A stretch of 64,000 bases of DNA from Tricholomella constricta (GCA_013368375.1 JAACJP010000007.1:186001-250000); one strand, 5' to 3'. Shown: positions 22,451-35,434, numbered from the stretch's first letter. Numbers and translations are program-made. The notes: a model not told the origin generated them from the sequence alone.

Positions 22451-24081
22451 ATGGCGGCGAAGATGTTTTCCCTTGCGGCGTGTGGTGCGTTTCCATTCAG
22501 TATTCAATTCTATTTTTGAAGCTAAACCAGGCGCTTCAGTGATGATCTTCTATGACATCGTTATCACCATGGGAAAGGAAGTCGAGCGTGTGTGGATGAA
22601 GAAGTTTACTCCAATGACCATATTGTGGTTTCTCGTAAGTCTCGGCCTGTTTTCTAGTGACGATATCTGGCCATTCTCACACTTATTTGTTCTGCCCGAT
22701 TTTAGAATCGATATCTCTCGCCCTTGGGATATATCGTTATCATCACTTGCAGGTTTCCCCTTCTCCTGCCTCAGGTCGTCGACTCAACTATGCCCCCGTA
22801 GCATTCCATCAGCCGTGGAGTAAGGAAGTTTGCAACAGATATGTCCTCTATCCAGAAGCGCTAAAGATTGTCACATCATTCACCATCGGGGGTACGTGTG
22901 AATTTTTTTGAAAAATTGACAGCTTCAATGACCGGCAGGTTCTAGTAATCTTCATCCTGCGAATATATGCCATATACTCGCGTAATCTTGCCGTGGCGAT
23001 TGTGGGCGGTATGTTTCTTGCCGCAGAGTTGGGCATCAAAATCGTGCGTTCCAGCCTTGTCTGTATCTTCATGTTGTAAAACTTAGATCGCTCGCTTATC
23101 GCCCTCAGTGGTCATTCACGGATGGTACGAGCCTCGACCTTCCGCAAGGTACGCGACATAGAAAAGTTATTGCATGTTACAAGTGGGATCAATTAGCCCT
23201 TTTCAAGGTCTCGTTGGTTGTATACTGGTTGGAAGGACACATATGTCAGTGATTGAATTACTGGATTGCCTAGATTACTCCTCTGACTTCTCTTAGCCGT
23301 TTCGTCTTCACGTGGATCGCGGAGCTAGCTTTCGGTTGCTTTTTACAGTCATTCTCCGTCGGACGCATGACTGATGACGATACCCTTTCAGACTCGGTGA
23401 TGTTCTTCGCCACCTTGTATCGTGTGATACAGTATAATCGCATCCGCCATGGCTCAGCGATGAACTTCTTGGACCTTATACTCCGTGACGGTGAAGCCTG
23501 TATATTTTTAATTGTCGCGCACATAGACTCATCCGTCATGGGGTTTCGCAGGAGTGATATATTTCGGTGTCATCTTTGTCGCCAACGTTGTCACCGTTCT
23601 TATGTTCTTGGTGAGCATCACGTCCCAGCTCGTTTCTTTCTATTCTGACGTTGTGTACTGTATCCTTAGCTCGCTCCCGTGAGTGTTCCCTCCGTCGTTT
23701 GCAAGAATTATGACTCACTCATACGATAGCCAGATATTAAAGCCGTGAATGCGAGCTTCAGCACTCTGTCAGTCACCACATTCATGATTCAACTGCACTC
23801 CTAATCTTTCTTTATCTCCAAAGCATCACAAGTCTCATGGTTTCCCGGCTCATCCTCAACCTGCGGGGGGCCGCCGACCGGGGTCTTGTCGTAGAGTCAG
23901 GCGCTGAAATTTACTCAGAAGGTGAAATCTCGAGAAACTGTACGTTCATCAGCTCTTACCTTCGGCGTCGTCCTGATTCTTTGCGTTTTCACGTGTAGAC
24001 GAAATGCAGCATAGCTCTGCAAGATCACTGTTTGGCATTCGACAAGAACTCTCAGCCTTAAAGCCTGCCACTGTGAAGTAA
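22451..24081 (+). CDS. DUF6533 family multi-pass membrane protein, second copy
   Basis: Fungal membrane protein of unknown function. The signature is intact: MAAKMFSLAACGASVMIFYD then IVITMGKEVERVW, followed after an intron by NRYLSPLGYIVIIT. Later exons read QPWSKEVCNRYVLYPEAL, VLVIFILRIYAIYSRNLAV, FTWIAELAFGCFLQSFSVG, YRVIQYNRIRHGSAMNFL, VIYFGVIFVANVVTVLMF and ITSLMVSRLILNLRGAAD, and a polar tail ending KPATVK with TAA at 24079-24081. The order of hydrophobic segments matches the family. I place the start at the ATG 22451; an upstream ATG at 22343 (MSDALSVPELTEIASHL) is attractive as a first exon but the splice phase to exon 2 does not fit. Only distantly like the copy at 4.0-5.8 kb. Confidence 0.75.
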
Positions 24082-25553
24082 TTTAAATATAATTTGTCGC
24101 GTAGTCCGCTGGTCGAGTTCCCCGCTTCCCTTCCTTGTGTTCTAGGATATACCAACCATATCTCGATTCCCTTTCTGGAAGGATACATCCTTGTCTTCCA
24201 AGCATCACCCTGCATCGGTTTTTAACATACACGTCGATAGTTGTACATTATTAGATCTTGTGCTGTCCGCCTATTTGCACCTTAAGTAGCTTTATTTGAG
24301 CTTCAAGCCTACATCGAAATGAGGCTGCTATTGTTTCCTTGTCTCTGAGACGTAAAATATAGATTGCTGTAGCACGGTTATTTATTTCGGAGATTTTGGT
24401 CGAAGGAACGTCTAACACTCTTTAGACCAATTGATTGATACATGACAAAGTTCTTTAATGCAACTCACGCACTTACCGAGCTTTACCCTCGAAGGACTAG
24501 GGACTACTAGGTAATGAACCTCTGATCGTGATGGCGCTAGATACTTTGGGACTGGAGGTTATTTATGCAGGAGGGACTCTATGGCCGAAGACATCTCTAA
24601 ACATTCCACAAGGGGATTGGGATAAAGGCTCCAATGCTCCAATACAGATTGGGCCAAGGTTGGGCAATTCTGCCATCACAACTTACTGTAGAACATCAGT
24701 GCTCACGAGAGACCGTTGGTGATAAGAAAGAAAATGATTCCAAATGATTTGAAATGGCACAAAAAAGTAGAGGGAGGCGGTTTGTCTGCATCAGCAAAAT
24801 GACCAGCGGTAGGCAATGTCATACGATCGGTTGTTGTGTTTGTGATTGTGTTGATTATGAAAATGGGCTTACATCAGTGTTTCAATAAATGCAATCAATT
24901 GTACCATTTTCCAACATGGTCGTAATGTTTGTGATCCCTTCTTCTGATTACAAGCGATTTTGTTTTGCTCGCGACTTGACTACGACGCGGTTGTGAGCTT
25001 AGGACTGCGTAGCCCTCCGTGCACCCATAAAATGCCTAAACTGACTGAAAAGCTCGAATTGATGCTTCGTGACACTCTTGACCCTCTTCCACTTGACAGA
25101 ACTCGAGACACCCTTGCCACCCCTCGGAATTTGCATTTGTCATTCCTTAAGGACTTTTTTCAATTTTTTCCTGCTGTGTAGGGCTTATCACGGCGCCCCG
25201 TCCATTGTGTATTCGATGCTATTGTTGAATTTGGCAAACTCCTGGATGACTCGGAGCCTTCAGACCACTGAAGTCTGACGCGACGCGCGACGCGACTTCC
25301 ACGTGATGTTGAAATCCTTTGTTTCTCTCTGTTTGTAGTTTCCAACAAATTTTTCCGTACCTAGTTACGACTCTGTGGATGCCTTTCACTTCAGTCCCGA
25401 CGGTTCACCCCAAATTCATCACTGGAAAGCCTTCTCGCCATCATCTACTGCGATAAACCGTCACTCTCCAGGATTTCATAATGTTACAATTGGCCGACTT
25501 CTGTGTCCCCCCGACATTTCCTGGGCAGACAAAAGGTATGTGATAAAAAGCAT
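24082..25553. other. Intergenic, no gene seen
   Basis: AT-richer spacer with only short frames. Confidence 0.5.
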
Positions 25554-25605
25554 GCCCTGGTCAGACATGTTTATTTATTGCCCTGGTCAGACATGTTTAT
25601 TTATT
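25554..25605. repeat. Exact tandem duplication of 26 bp
   Basis: Units 25554-25579 and 25580-25605 are identical (GCCCTGGTCAGACATG then TTTATTTATT). It looks like a fresh slippage duplication; no coding role seen. Confidence 0.9.
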
Positions 25606-25625
25606 GCTGTCAGAATCAAGTTGCC

Positions 25626-25880
25626 CTTCGTGACGGCACCCGTTGGTCCCGTTCCCTGTACTTGTCCCGCTCACGCTCACGGTTGCGGTCGTAGTAGTAT
25701 CGCTCGTCCCGCCGCCGCCCGTGGCTGTCGTAGCAGTCATACCTGCGGTGGTCACGCTCACGGTTGCGGTCGTAGTAGTAGCGCTCGTCCCGCCGCCGCC
25801 CGTGGCTGTCGTAGCAGTCATACCTGCGGCGGTCACGGTCACGGTCGCGGTCGTCCCGCCGCCGCTCGTCTCGGATCTAC
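25626..25880 (-). CDS. Possible RD-rich C-terminal exon of an RNA-binding-type protein (fragment)
   Basis: The minus-strand frame entered after an AG near 25880 reads RDERRRDDRDRDRDRRRYD, then two 27-residue repeats with YYYDRNRERD, and ends KYRERDQRVPSRRAT then stop. Such Arg/Asp tails occur in splicing factors. No upstream exon with an RRM or other domain was found on this strand, so it may be a relic or a coincidence of the repeat; all three minus frames are partly open because the repeat is low complexity. Confidence 0.3.
25671..25870. repeat. 81-bp tandem repeat, two full units plus a partial
   Basis: Units 25671-25751 and 25752-25832 differ at only two or three bases, followed by a shorter variant to about 25870. 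The unit length is a multiple of three, and on the minus strand each unit reads as an Arg/Asp/Tyr-rich block (RRDERYYYDRNRERD then RRYDCYDSHG). Confidence 0.85.
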
Positions 25881-26039
25881 CGGTTCTTCCATTGAAAGAT
25901 GAGATGGTGAGCACAACAGACTACACGGCTTCATGAAGGAGCTCAAGGTATGTGACATTTACTTACATGTCATGTCCACAACATACTGACTATTTTATAG
26001 ACATTTTTTGCACATTTTTATTGGCCCCAGTGCAGCTTT

Positions 26040-26453
26040 GGATTCTCGTGATGGATAGCGCCAGTACACGGAAGGGTAATGCGGCAATACACGGAATCCG
26101 GAAAGTGACGTTACTTTCTCGCATTGGTAAGTCAATGGTCATGCTTCCTTGCTCGCGATTATTGACGACACAATGTTCAGGCCCGCCCTGCACTTTCTGA
26201 CCAGTCCATGTTTGCGAGCGGCACCAAAGGTACGAGCACTTTCTACTGTTGATTTTTTATTGATGTTCTGAATATTCCGGTACTTGCAGGATGGTTTTCG
26301 GTGATCTAGATGATTCCGATGAAGATTTCGATGACAACCATGAGGCCGAGAACACTGGTGCAGGGCTATCAATACTCCAGCGGATGAAGGCCCAGGCTAA
26401 GGCAAACCTGCATTCACGCATATCTGCTCGCTCAGTCGTCCGCCTTTCTGAAT
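26040..26453 (+). CDS. Unrecognised small gene or relic, acidic C-terminal exon
   Basis: Plus-strand stretches read MDSASTRKGNAAIHGIRKV (26050 onward), ARPALSDQSMFASGTK (26181 onward) and, after an intron ending at an AG near 26301, DDSDEDFDDNHEAE then GLSILQRMKAQAKANLHS, stopping at 26453. The second and third pieces join in frame, but the first joins out of frame with the obvious donor. This could be a small nuclear protein with a missed exon or a decayed gene. No family recognised. Confidence 0.3.
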
Positions 26454-26956
26454 AGTAGTAATTTACCAAACAAAATAATTATACCTTTTTCATAATATCA
26501 TGTGGAGATTGGAAAGAAATATGATCCATTGTTGTTGTCTATATCACCGTCATTTCTTGATTATGCGACACTCAGGGCCTTCTTCGAACGTGCTCCTGAT
26601 CTCAATGCGACCTGATTGGAATTCACCGCGAGGTGCGAAATTGTTACACCAATTGTGATCAGCAAATTTATTTTAGATGTCGCAAGCTTATTGGTGACTC
26701 AGTTGTAAGGTCTACTATAGCGCCCTAACGCATTCCATCCCATTTTACAGGTTGTGAGCAATTGTACCGATTATAACGTCTCGTGTGACAATCACAGACC
26801 AATTTCGTGATCCCGGTTATTTTGCTGATGTGCAAGTTGAAGACGGACTCCGAAGTTGATCGTGAGCCTGAGCTAAGGCTTGTGATTCAAACAACGACAA
26901 AGCTAACGAAACGAAAAACGTCCACCGTCGTTCACGGCAAGCTAAAAGCAGACACG
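26454..26956. other. Intergenic, presumed eIF3g promoter side
   Basis: Short frames only; nothing recognised. Confidence 0.4.
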
Positions 26957-28155
26957 ATGGCAGCTTCGTATGTCTTTCGCTGCATATATATCGACAGATA
27001 AGCTCAATAAACTTTACAGAATACCTAAAACCTCCTGGGCAGACGATGTCGATGAGCTTGGTGATTAAAAACTTTCTCCAGCCGGCGGAACAGAAGACCT
27101 GATTGAAACGCATAGAGCAACCTAAAAACGAGGATTTCGTCGACGAAAACGGCATTCGAACGGTGATCGAGTACGTCTTGAATGACGATGGGAAGAAGGT
27201 CAAGGTATGTGCAAGTAGGAGCCTGCGGGAATCACCTGCCGGCGGACTAACGTTCGTTTCAAGGTCACACGTCGCATCAAGCGCACGCTCCAAAAGTCGA
27301 TCGTTGAGCACACCGTGGCAGAACGCCAGAAGTGGGCAAAATTCGGGGCGGAGAAGGGCAAGAAAGATGGACCCGATCGCGCTACCACAACAGTCGGTGA
27401 AAATGTCACCCTGAAACTCAGTGCGGGGAACAAAGTGCGTAGTTTTTATTTAACCTGGTGTCGAGATCTGACCTCACTATCTGTGTCAGTCTGCTGAGAC
27501 TGAAGTTGCTCCCGAGGAAAATGTCAAAAGCCAGCTCGCACGGGCGGGCGCAGGCAAGGTTGTCTGTCGTCTTTGCAAAGGCGAGCATTTCACAGCAAAG
27601 TGTCCTTACAAGGACACGCTTTCAGGGCTGGACAACAACGGTGCGTAGCTATTCGCCCGTTTATGGAGCTGATGCGACCTCACTGCTATAGATGCAGGTG
27701 CCGGGGGCGACGAGGAAGCACACGGCGAGGCGACAGCAATACCCACTCTCAACGCATCGGCTGGTGGGAAGTACGTGCCTCCATCGATGCGTGGCGTTGG
27801 TGGTGTCCGTGTGCCGGGAGTCGGGACAGGCAGCCGAGACGATCTACCAACACTGCGTGTCACCAACATCTCAGAGGATACGCAAGAAAACGATCTACGA
27901 GAGCTCTTCGGTATCTTCGGCCGTGTGGCGAGGGTGTATGTTGGGCGCGATCGCGAGACTGGAGCTGGAAAGGGCTTTGCGTTCGTCAGCTTTGAAGACA
28001 GGGCAGCAGCACAAAAGGCTATCGACAAGGTCCATGGCAAGGGCTATGATAGTTTGATCTTGAGTGTACAGTGGAGTCGTGAGTCTTCTGTTGTTCTGCA
28101 ATTCTCTCCCATTTTCTCAATTGTTTTCACAGAACCTCGACCAGAGCAGAGGTGA
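26957..28155 (+). CDS. TIF35: Translation initiation factor eIF3 subunit G, seven exons
   Basis: RNA-binding subunit of eIF3, acting in the cytosol in scanning and reinitiation. Exons: 26957-26967, 27020-27060, 27116-27204, 27264-27434, 27490-27640, 27692-28078, 28133-28155; total 291 codons (290 residues), the normal size. N-terminus MAASIPKTSWADDVDELEQ has the conserved SWADD; then NGIRTVIEYVLNDDGKKVK and VTRRIKRTLQKSIVEHTVA, both hallmarks of the eIF3g N-terminal domain. A CCHC-type knuckle (CRLCKGEHFTAKCPYKD) follows, then KYVPPSMRG and a C-terminal RRM: TLRVTNISEDTQENDLREL (RNP2) and GKGFAFVSF (RNP1), ending ILSVQWSQPRPEQR. The first exon is only 11 nt. A core housekeeping gene and apparently intact. 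Confidence 0.96.
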
Positions 28156-28780
28156 TCGCTGCACCATCCTTTACCTGTCATCTATTATTTCATCTTTAAA
28201 TCTCATATTCTCCTGTGGTAGTGCAATATGCATTTGTATGATTTCCACCGGATCCCGAGTGCATTATCTCTGACTGAGTCGGCCGACGCGAACCGTCTGG
28301 CTCAAGGTGATGTCCATTTGTTGTACCTTTGACGATAACGCGCGACGCGTCACCTAAATCCGGATCGCGCCGCTGAATTGAGAAATGCCCAAATCTGCTC
28401 TCGTGGCACCTGCCCCACTTGTAGACTTATGTCAAGCTGCCCATTCATACAAGGATCACAATCTGCTTGACATACAATTGGGCTTCGGCATTGGGGCCTC
28501 TACACAATGCCGTGGACGATTCTTCCCGGTCTCGGCTGCGTTATGACAGTTGAATGTTGCGCTTTGACCATTTTGATCAACCTTTCAATCTTGCGGCCAT
28601 GTCGAAGCTATTTGGACAATCAATATGTGGTATACCCAACGCAGACTTCGAATTGTCATTGACTCCTCCTATGAGTTCCACATTCCCAGAAATGGATCGA
28701 AATCTCTCCGGAACAACGTAAATGAACATTACATTAGTATGATACAGTAAATTCCCTATATTCTCAATCAACGCTAGATG
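28156..28780. other. Intergenic between converging eIF3g and ATG27 genes
   Basis: 3' regions of the two converging genes; no other gene seen. Confidence 0.5.
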
Positions 28781-30090
28781 TCAAAAGCTTCCATAATATC
28801 TAGCTCCACGTGTGAAAGTCCCGCTGGGACTTGGTGTAAGGGGAACTTCTTCCCCTTCGTCATCGTCGAGTTCGAAGTAAGCAGCATGATACATGCGGCT
28901 AATGTCGTTATCGTTATGGTTCTTCCCCGTGGAGAACAGGGACCGAACTGGTTCTGTAACTGCAATAGAAAGTGCGGAAGGAAGACGGCGGTATTTATTC
29001 CGTCGAGGATATAGGAAATAAATTAACCGTGCGACGAACAATGTCCTGGCAGAGAAACTGTGAGTTACATTTAAACTCTTGATTTCTATCCTCGGGCCAC
29101 TGACACGATTGCTATCCAAAGAAACGTGAAGATAGAGATGGAACGAGATGGCGATTCATCGATATCATTGCTGGGATCCGATTCGGGGTCTTTTGGTGGA
29201 CCTTGAGGAGGACCTTGGTCTGGTTCCGGGTCGGGCTGGGGAGTGGCGAGCGGTTTATGACACGCATGTTTCGTTTTCCAGGAAAAGGCATGCGTGCCAT
29301 TGAATTTCCACGTGAATGAAGGCTTCATTGGCTATCATGCTGGGTCAATCTTTGAAAAAAAGAGTCAAGTCACTGAAAACGTACCTCTTCAGCATCGTGG
29401 TCGCAGTGAAATAGGAAGGTCGCCTTTTGACTTTGATGAATATAAGAGCCACCATGCAGGGTTACCTGTAGGGGTGCTATATTCTTCTGAGCAAGCGAGG
29501 TACTAGACGGTGTGCTGAAATTCAGACATACCATGATGATCCTCTGCATTAACCTTCTTGCCGAGGACAGCTTTGGGACTTAGATCTGCCCCTACCACTG
29601 GTATAACCTGAAGTATGCGAGGCGGCTCAGATGGATGATTCGGTCTTGTATTCACAACTGCGGGGTCGAACACACCATCATCAGACAGCATAATGACGAG
29701 GCAAAACTACAAGGCGTCCACACCAGTCAAGCATATCCGCGTCCCTTCAGGACACTTAAATTGACCCAATCAGAATCTGTACAAGGAAGGCTGATCAGTC
29801 CCGCTCACCTGAAGTTCCGCCGGCAACGTCCCATCTCTCTTCAAAGGCCCACCAAAACTCACAGCATAAACATGTTTCGTATGCGTTGGAGGTGTTTCTT
29901 CATCTATCGTGATGTCAAAGGCAGCAGAATGCGCCTGGAATAATGGACAAAGGTCGAATTCGAGCTGTTTGATCGCGAATGTGCACTTAGGCAAGCCGTT
30001 GTCGCTGCCTCCCGAGTCCACCGCCGCCACAAAATGTACTCGAGAGAGCCAGGAAGCCCATGCTAGCCAGATACTGAGCGTAGTGAGCAT
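28781..30090 (-). CDS. ATG27: Autophagy protein Atg27 (type I membrane protein), six exons
   Basis: Membrane protein that helps traffic Atg9 vesicles between Golgi, endosome and autophagosome assembly site. Exons: 30090-29809, 29754-29724, 29657-29554, 29465-29385, 29331-29105, 29057-28781; total 334 codons (333 residues). A signal peptide is visible (MLTTLSIWLAWASWLSRVH). Lumenal domain: KCTFAIKQLEFDLCPLF, ETPPTHTKHVYAVSFGGPL, CPEGTRICL, VTLHGGSYIHQSQKATF then LFHCDHDAEE, and FTWKFNGTHAFSWKTKHAC, all in the order of the Atg27/mannose-6-phosphate-receptor-like fold. A Pro/Asp-rich stalk precedes one transmembrane helix (SIFTFLWIAIVFSARTLF) and a cytosolic tail with YHAAYFELDDDEG, which holds a YxxL-like element. 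Every splice join keeps frame. Name given from domain order; confidence is high but not from a search. Confidence 0.85.
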
Positions 30091-30852
30091 TGGCAAGGAA
30101 TCACAATACGATCTCTGCCCAGTGGCAAAGACCCTGCGTTTAATTTGTCCGAAATCAATACGGAGGCACGGACCGGCCGGCCATTCGAGGAGCAAGGGTC
30201 CACCTATCGCTTGTTCCTCTTATTTCTTGAGAAGGCTAACAGAGAAATTTGAAGAGCTAGCACGCCATATTGTTGACGAAATCATCGTATTATGGTGCAC
30301 GCTCGAGAGGTGACTGGCAAGGTCAAGGTAGTTGGAATTTGAAGAGCTGCACCGCCACCTTACGCTCAGCTTACCACCACCACCTCTGACCAGTCTCGAC
30401 GAGCTGGCAACACTGAACGCAAGAGTGCGGCCCTGTATCAGTAGGCGGCCCGTAGAATCGATTTTTGGCTTTGTACTGCCTTGACGACTCGGACACTGTT
30501 CTTGACCTTGCATCGGAGAACCGTCTTGGGAGAGCCGAACCGTAGGCCTCACGCTCTGATGACTCGACAAGCTTCATGCAATGACTCTTTGTGCCGCTAG
30601 GACTACAGATTGCTCTACGTCCGCTCATTGCACATGCATCCCGATGAGCGAAATAATCGACCTATATTGTCTGTTATCGCGAAACGCATCACATGTGTGG
30701 AGAATCCGCGACCACGCGATCCTCATCCTTCTTGTAGGAGTCTCATGATGGTCGACTCTCAGAGCGGGCCGCCAAACTCTAAGAGGTTCTCAAGAGCTCT
30801 GGACCGCATAAAATGAGCTATGTTCGTGGAGGGTGCTCCCCACGTTGTCGAA
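30091..30852. other. Intergenic between diverging ATG27 and PL26-type genes
   Basis: Probably a bidirectional promoter region; no gene recognised, although a 116-codon antisense frame exists at 30220-30570. Confidence 0.4.
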
Positions 30853-33800
30853 ATGGCGCGCCCTTTGCCTTCTCCAGTTGTCAATTTGAAATGGCTCGAT
30901 GGCAAAGCACCCTCATTCACTCCTACTGGAACTTCGTTCGGTATACCGTGGAATCAAGGCGAAATCGACAAGACGACGCCGATCAAACTTACTGCTGGTG
31001 GGAAGTCCGTTCCAGTCCAGACATGGCCGATGGCTTAGTATGTTCCTTGTTCAACGATTCGGTGCTGATTTGGGATGCTTATCTATCTCAGTTGGCCGGA
31101 CGGGAGCTTGAAATGGACTGGCCACGCTGTTGCCGCTAATATTGGACTCTCTGATGCACTGACATTGCGGACGGGCATTCCTGCTGAGCCGCCGTCGCGA
31201 GTATCTGTAGTCGAATCCGGCACAAGTATTACTGTGACCACTGGCAACTTTTCAGGTGCGGCTATGCTACGAATATGTACTAACAGCAGTTGATTCCGTG
31301 CCAGCCAAATTCAACAAGTCCGGAAACGTCTTGGTTGACTCCCTGTCAGTCTCCGGCAAAGACCAAGTTCAAAACGGGACCCTCGTCGTGAATGTACAAG
31401 ACGGTCCTGACGAATATGAGCTTGAGGGTCCACGACCTACCGTTGTTGGTACAACCGGCAGGGTTGATGCTATCACCGTGGAACAGAATGGACCTGTGCG
31501 AGCAGTCATCAAGGTATATTTGTACTTAGTAATTATCCGACTTGTAATACTAACGTCTACTGAAAGGTGACAGGAAAATACACCGGAGGGGGGCACGCGG
31601 ATTTCCTCCCGTTTACAGTCAGGTTCTACATCGCAGCTGGGACCACGGCTCTCCGACTTGTCCATTTCTTTATATACGACGCTGACCAAAACAAGGACTT
31701 CATCAAAGGAATCGTACGCCAACGCTTTCATTTCTTGTGCTGCCACTGCTTGACTTTATATCATGTCACCCTTCGCAACAGGGCCTGCGATTCACCACAC
31801 CCCTTTCTGATGAACTCTACAACCGGCACATCCGCTTCGTCGGCGCTAATGGCGGGATCTGGGGCGAGCCAGTCCGCGTTCTGTCTGGACTTCGTCCGGA
31901 TGCGACGGCCGCGGTGCTAATTCCTCAGTTCGAAGGGACGGCGACGTCGGACATATCCACTTGGCCCACCTCAGTTTCCTCCTTTGTCAACCAACTCGCG
32001 GTCTGGTCTGATTTTACGCTCGATCAACTGTCCTCGGAGCGCTTCACAATCGCGAAGAGAACGAATGCAGGCAGAAGCGCGACGTTCCTCGATAACGCGG
32101 GTTTTGGCACCCGGGCGTCTGGGCTTGGGTATTTGGGTGGTGCGAAAGGCGGTGGCGTCGTCTTTGGCCTCAAAGGTTTGTGAAATAAATTACCGGGACT
32201 CTCTGCATTCTAACGTATGTTCAGATTTCTGGCAAGGAGCCCCTAGAGGCTTGGACATTCGAGATGCCGGTACCAACCAGGCAACGATCACGCTTTGGGC
32301 TTACAGTCCGAGAGTAGGTGATGTCATTGCGTGTATATATCCCACCCGCTGAATCCAAGACCTCAGGCACCAGCCATGGATACTCGTCGTTACGACACCG
32401 TCGCTCATGGGGTTCGTTGACATACACTCATGCTAATTTTAATTCATTGACAGTCCCACTAGTTGGACCTCTCGTACGAAGATGTTGGTGACCCAGATCC
32501 TAATCCCACGGGCATAGGTCGGTCGTACGAAGCCACGCTACAGCTCTTCACTGCTACGCCATCGCGGACGCTCTTGGCGCAGTTGGCCGATGTACACGTA
32601 TGAGTCCTCTCAGAAATTTACAGGAGACATCTCTGACTCTTTTTTTTTTTGGGGATAGGCAAAGGTCCCTCAGATCGTTGCCACCCCTTCTTTCTATGCC
32701 GCTCATAGATTGTTTGGTGGTCGATGGTAGAGGCCTTCCCTGATCCCATCACTAGCCAGGCTCTCACCCGTGTTCATTAGGAATGTTCCGAACACCTCCA
32801 GGAGCGGGGTAGCTGCAATCGAGAAACGCAAAAGTGATCTTCTTGACTTTTACATCTTGGTATGTATGCTCTACTTTTACATTGGTATTATATGGTCTCA
32901 TCTATCATCCCTCAGGATATTGACCAGCGCCAATTTTATGGATTCTGGAACTACGGAGATGTCATGCACACCTATGATCAGACGCGGCATACATGGCGGT
33001 ATGACGTGGGCGGTTATGCCTGGGACAATGGTGAACTCTGTAAGCCATTCATTCTGGAGTACTGGACGAGCGTAAGTTAATACCCGTGTTGTCAGCAACC
33101 GACCTCTGGCTATGGATGTCATTCTTGCGTACTGGACGTGCAGATGTATATCGCATAGCCCATGCAATGACAAGGCACCTCTCAGAAGTCGATTCCCATC
33201 ACACGGGTCCCTTTGCTGGCCTCGGAAGTCGCCACAACGTCTCCCATTGGGGAGATGGTGCGAAAGAAGCGCGCATTAGTGGCAGCACCTTGAGACGCCC
33301 ATTTTACTATCTGACAAGTGCGTATGAAGTATCTCACCACGGAATACCAGCCTTTTAACTGTTTACCTGTTCAGCTGATGAGTTGATGGGAGATTTGATG
33401 GATTATACATTGCAGGCAGATCAGACGATCATGGTCTGGGAACCTCTCCGTAAAGTGTTTCCTCCCCCGCCACCTGAAGGGCCCGGAAGGCTTCGCATTG
33501 GACCTGACTGGACGACATTGGCTGGAAACTGGTTTACGAAGTGGGAGCGGACCGTGAGTATGCCTGTCCTTACATCACATGCTGGAGCTCATAGGCTGTA
33601 ACAGAACGACACGAAGTGGAGGGACCACATCAAAGTCGGCATGGTAGAGCTTTTACACTTGCCATTCTTCTCCAATATTCAACAACAAGTCTAGAGAGAT
33701 ATTGGAAGTTTCAAGTACGGTCTCTTCACTGGTAACGGGGCGGCTGTGGGATGGAATGCAGACACTGCCCATATGATCGACGAAGGTGGAGAGGGATTAG

Positions 33801-34649
33801 GCTCGTATGTTCTGCACATTCGACAGACTAAAAAACATTAAAAGGCATTGCTGAATTGAGCCTTTTAGGTATCACTTGACCATGGTTTTTGGAGGAGGAG
33901 AGTTCTTGATGGAACTTGTGGAACTTATCACGGATGAACCAGCTTTCGACGCGGCATGGCTGGATTTCTGCAGGCTGTATAATGCTTCAAACGCGGAGTA
34001 AGGACATTTATCTTCCATCGCGAACTTCCATTTATTTTTTCTGCAGAAAAATTGCAAGATATGGCAAAAGTTTCTCCAGCGGTGGGTTTGCCCAAGTAAG
34101 CTTCAAATTAATTGGTGTAACTGGTCGCAATGCTACGTCGCAACTGAAGCCGATTCTTTCTAGCTTTACGCGAAACTACAAGCTTATGCTGGTTCGTACA
34201 TTGTTCTTTTGCTATCATGGCTCAAATCTCCACGGTCTCCCACAGGTGAACGCCTCAATGATACTTCCATAAAGCAAGCCGCCTGGAATAACATCACGAC
34301 GAATACTGTGGGCGTCTGGCCGCCTGTTACCAAGGTCGGCGGAACTGATGTCTTGAACCCAATTTCGGAGGTGATATAAAGGACTCTTGTCGCGAAATTG
34401 AGTTCTCTTCATTAACTTCCGTTCATTTAGATTGCCAATCTTGCCACGAACGATGCTGGCCAACTATCTCTCAGTGAGTACGCAGTTCTGGCCATTGCTC
34501 CGGAGTTGGCCCCGAACGCCCTGGCACTTGAATCCGACGGTCGAGAATGGGATAAATCGACCATAGCCGGGTCAGTCCAAGATAAGCTAGGTGTTACGGA
34601 GGTTTACGAAAGAAAAAAGACTTTGTGGAGGAAGATTTTGTGTTCGTGA
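30853..34649 (+). CDS. PcRGLX/YetA-like exo-rhamnogalacturonan lyase family protein, about 20 exons
   Basis: Three-domain protein of the PcRGLX/YetA type (polysaccharide lyase family 26 style), expected to act on rhamnogalacturonan fragments of pectin. N-terminal RIFT-barrel part: VVNLKWLDGKAPSFTPTG, SFGIPWNQGEI, YWPDGSLKWTGHAVAAN. Central beta-sandwich: GPVRAVIKVTGKYTGGGH, RFYIAAGTTALRLVHFFIYD, GLRFTTPLSDELYNRHIRF. C-terminal alpha/alpha toroid: QRQFYGFWNYGDVMHTYD, RYDVGGYAWDNGELSTDLW, GPFAGLGSRHNVSHWGDGA, FYYLTTDELMGDLMDYTLQ. I traced 19 introns, all keeping frame (for example a 56-nt intron restores GGRWNVPNTSRSG). The start is uncertain: ATG 30853 (MARPLPSPV) has no signal peptide, and an in-frame ATG at 30820 gives none either. 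It could be intracellular like YetA, or a signal exon lies upstream. Stop TGA 34647-34649. Confidence 0.8.
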
Positions 34650-35427
34650 TTTGTTTGTTCTTAGTTCGTTGGATAATGATATTGACCATACAAATACGTC
34701 GAGTACTCAGTATTCATTGTTGAATGGACAGTCTGAATCAAGGAACTTGCCGTGGAAGACGAGGCTAAATCGAACATTTGAACGGAAGTGGATGGCTGTT
34801 TAAAAGTTAGTTGTCGAAGGAGTACACATGGAAAACCGTTAGAGTAGAATGGTATTGTTGTGTAGGTTCAATTGTTCCCCCCTTTTAATCGACCGCCTTC
34901 CGAAGATTGGAAGTCGCTAGCACATACACTGCTGTTATATATAAATTGGGGATCGCCATGTGCCGCCCTGGGAAAGCCTGAAGGGGACAGTTAGCAAGGG
35001 ATACGACCAAATCCAAAGACAGCAAAAGGATCTCGTATTTCGGGATTTAGTTTACCGTTTTTTAGGAAGGGGTCGAGATTGAACTTCTGGGGCTCAGTAT
35101 ACATCACTCTGTAAGGACACCTTGGTCAGTCACCATGAGAGGAATGAAGGCCCCGCTCGTCATGAAGTATGACCCTTCAATCCGTCAGTCAAATCCACGC
35201 GAGAGAAGTATAACGGATATACTATGCATTTTCAACAATTATGGAGTCTGTGGGCACATGATAGCCCTTGTATACATCATCAGCAGCCAGATAATGCAAG
35301 GGACACAATGCTTACTGAGGAGCTGGGGACAGGCTCAGGCTCGGTCATGCGCGATGCCGTGCCAAAGGCAGGGTTCGTAAGCTTGTGCTTACTGATGCGA
35401 TATTGTCAACGAAAGACGAGGATGGCG
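34650..35427. other. Intergenic, no gene seen
   Basis: Short frames only, up to the MITE target duplication. Confidence 0.5.
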
Positions 35428-35434
35428 CCTGACC

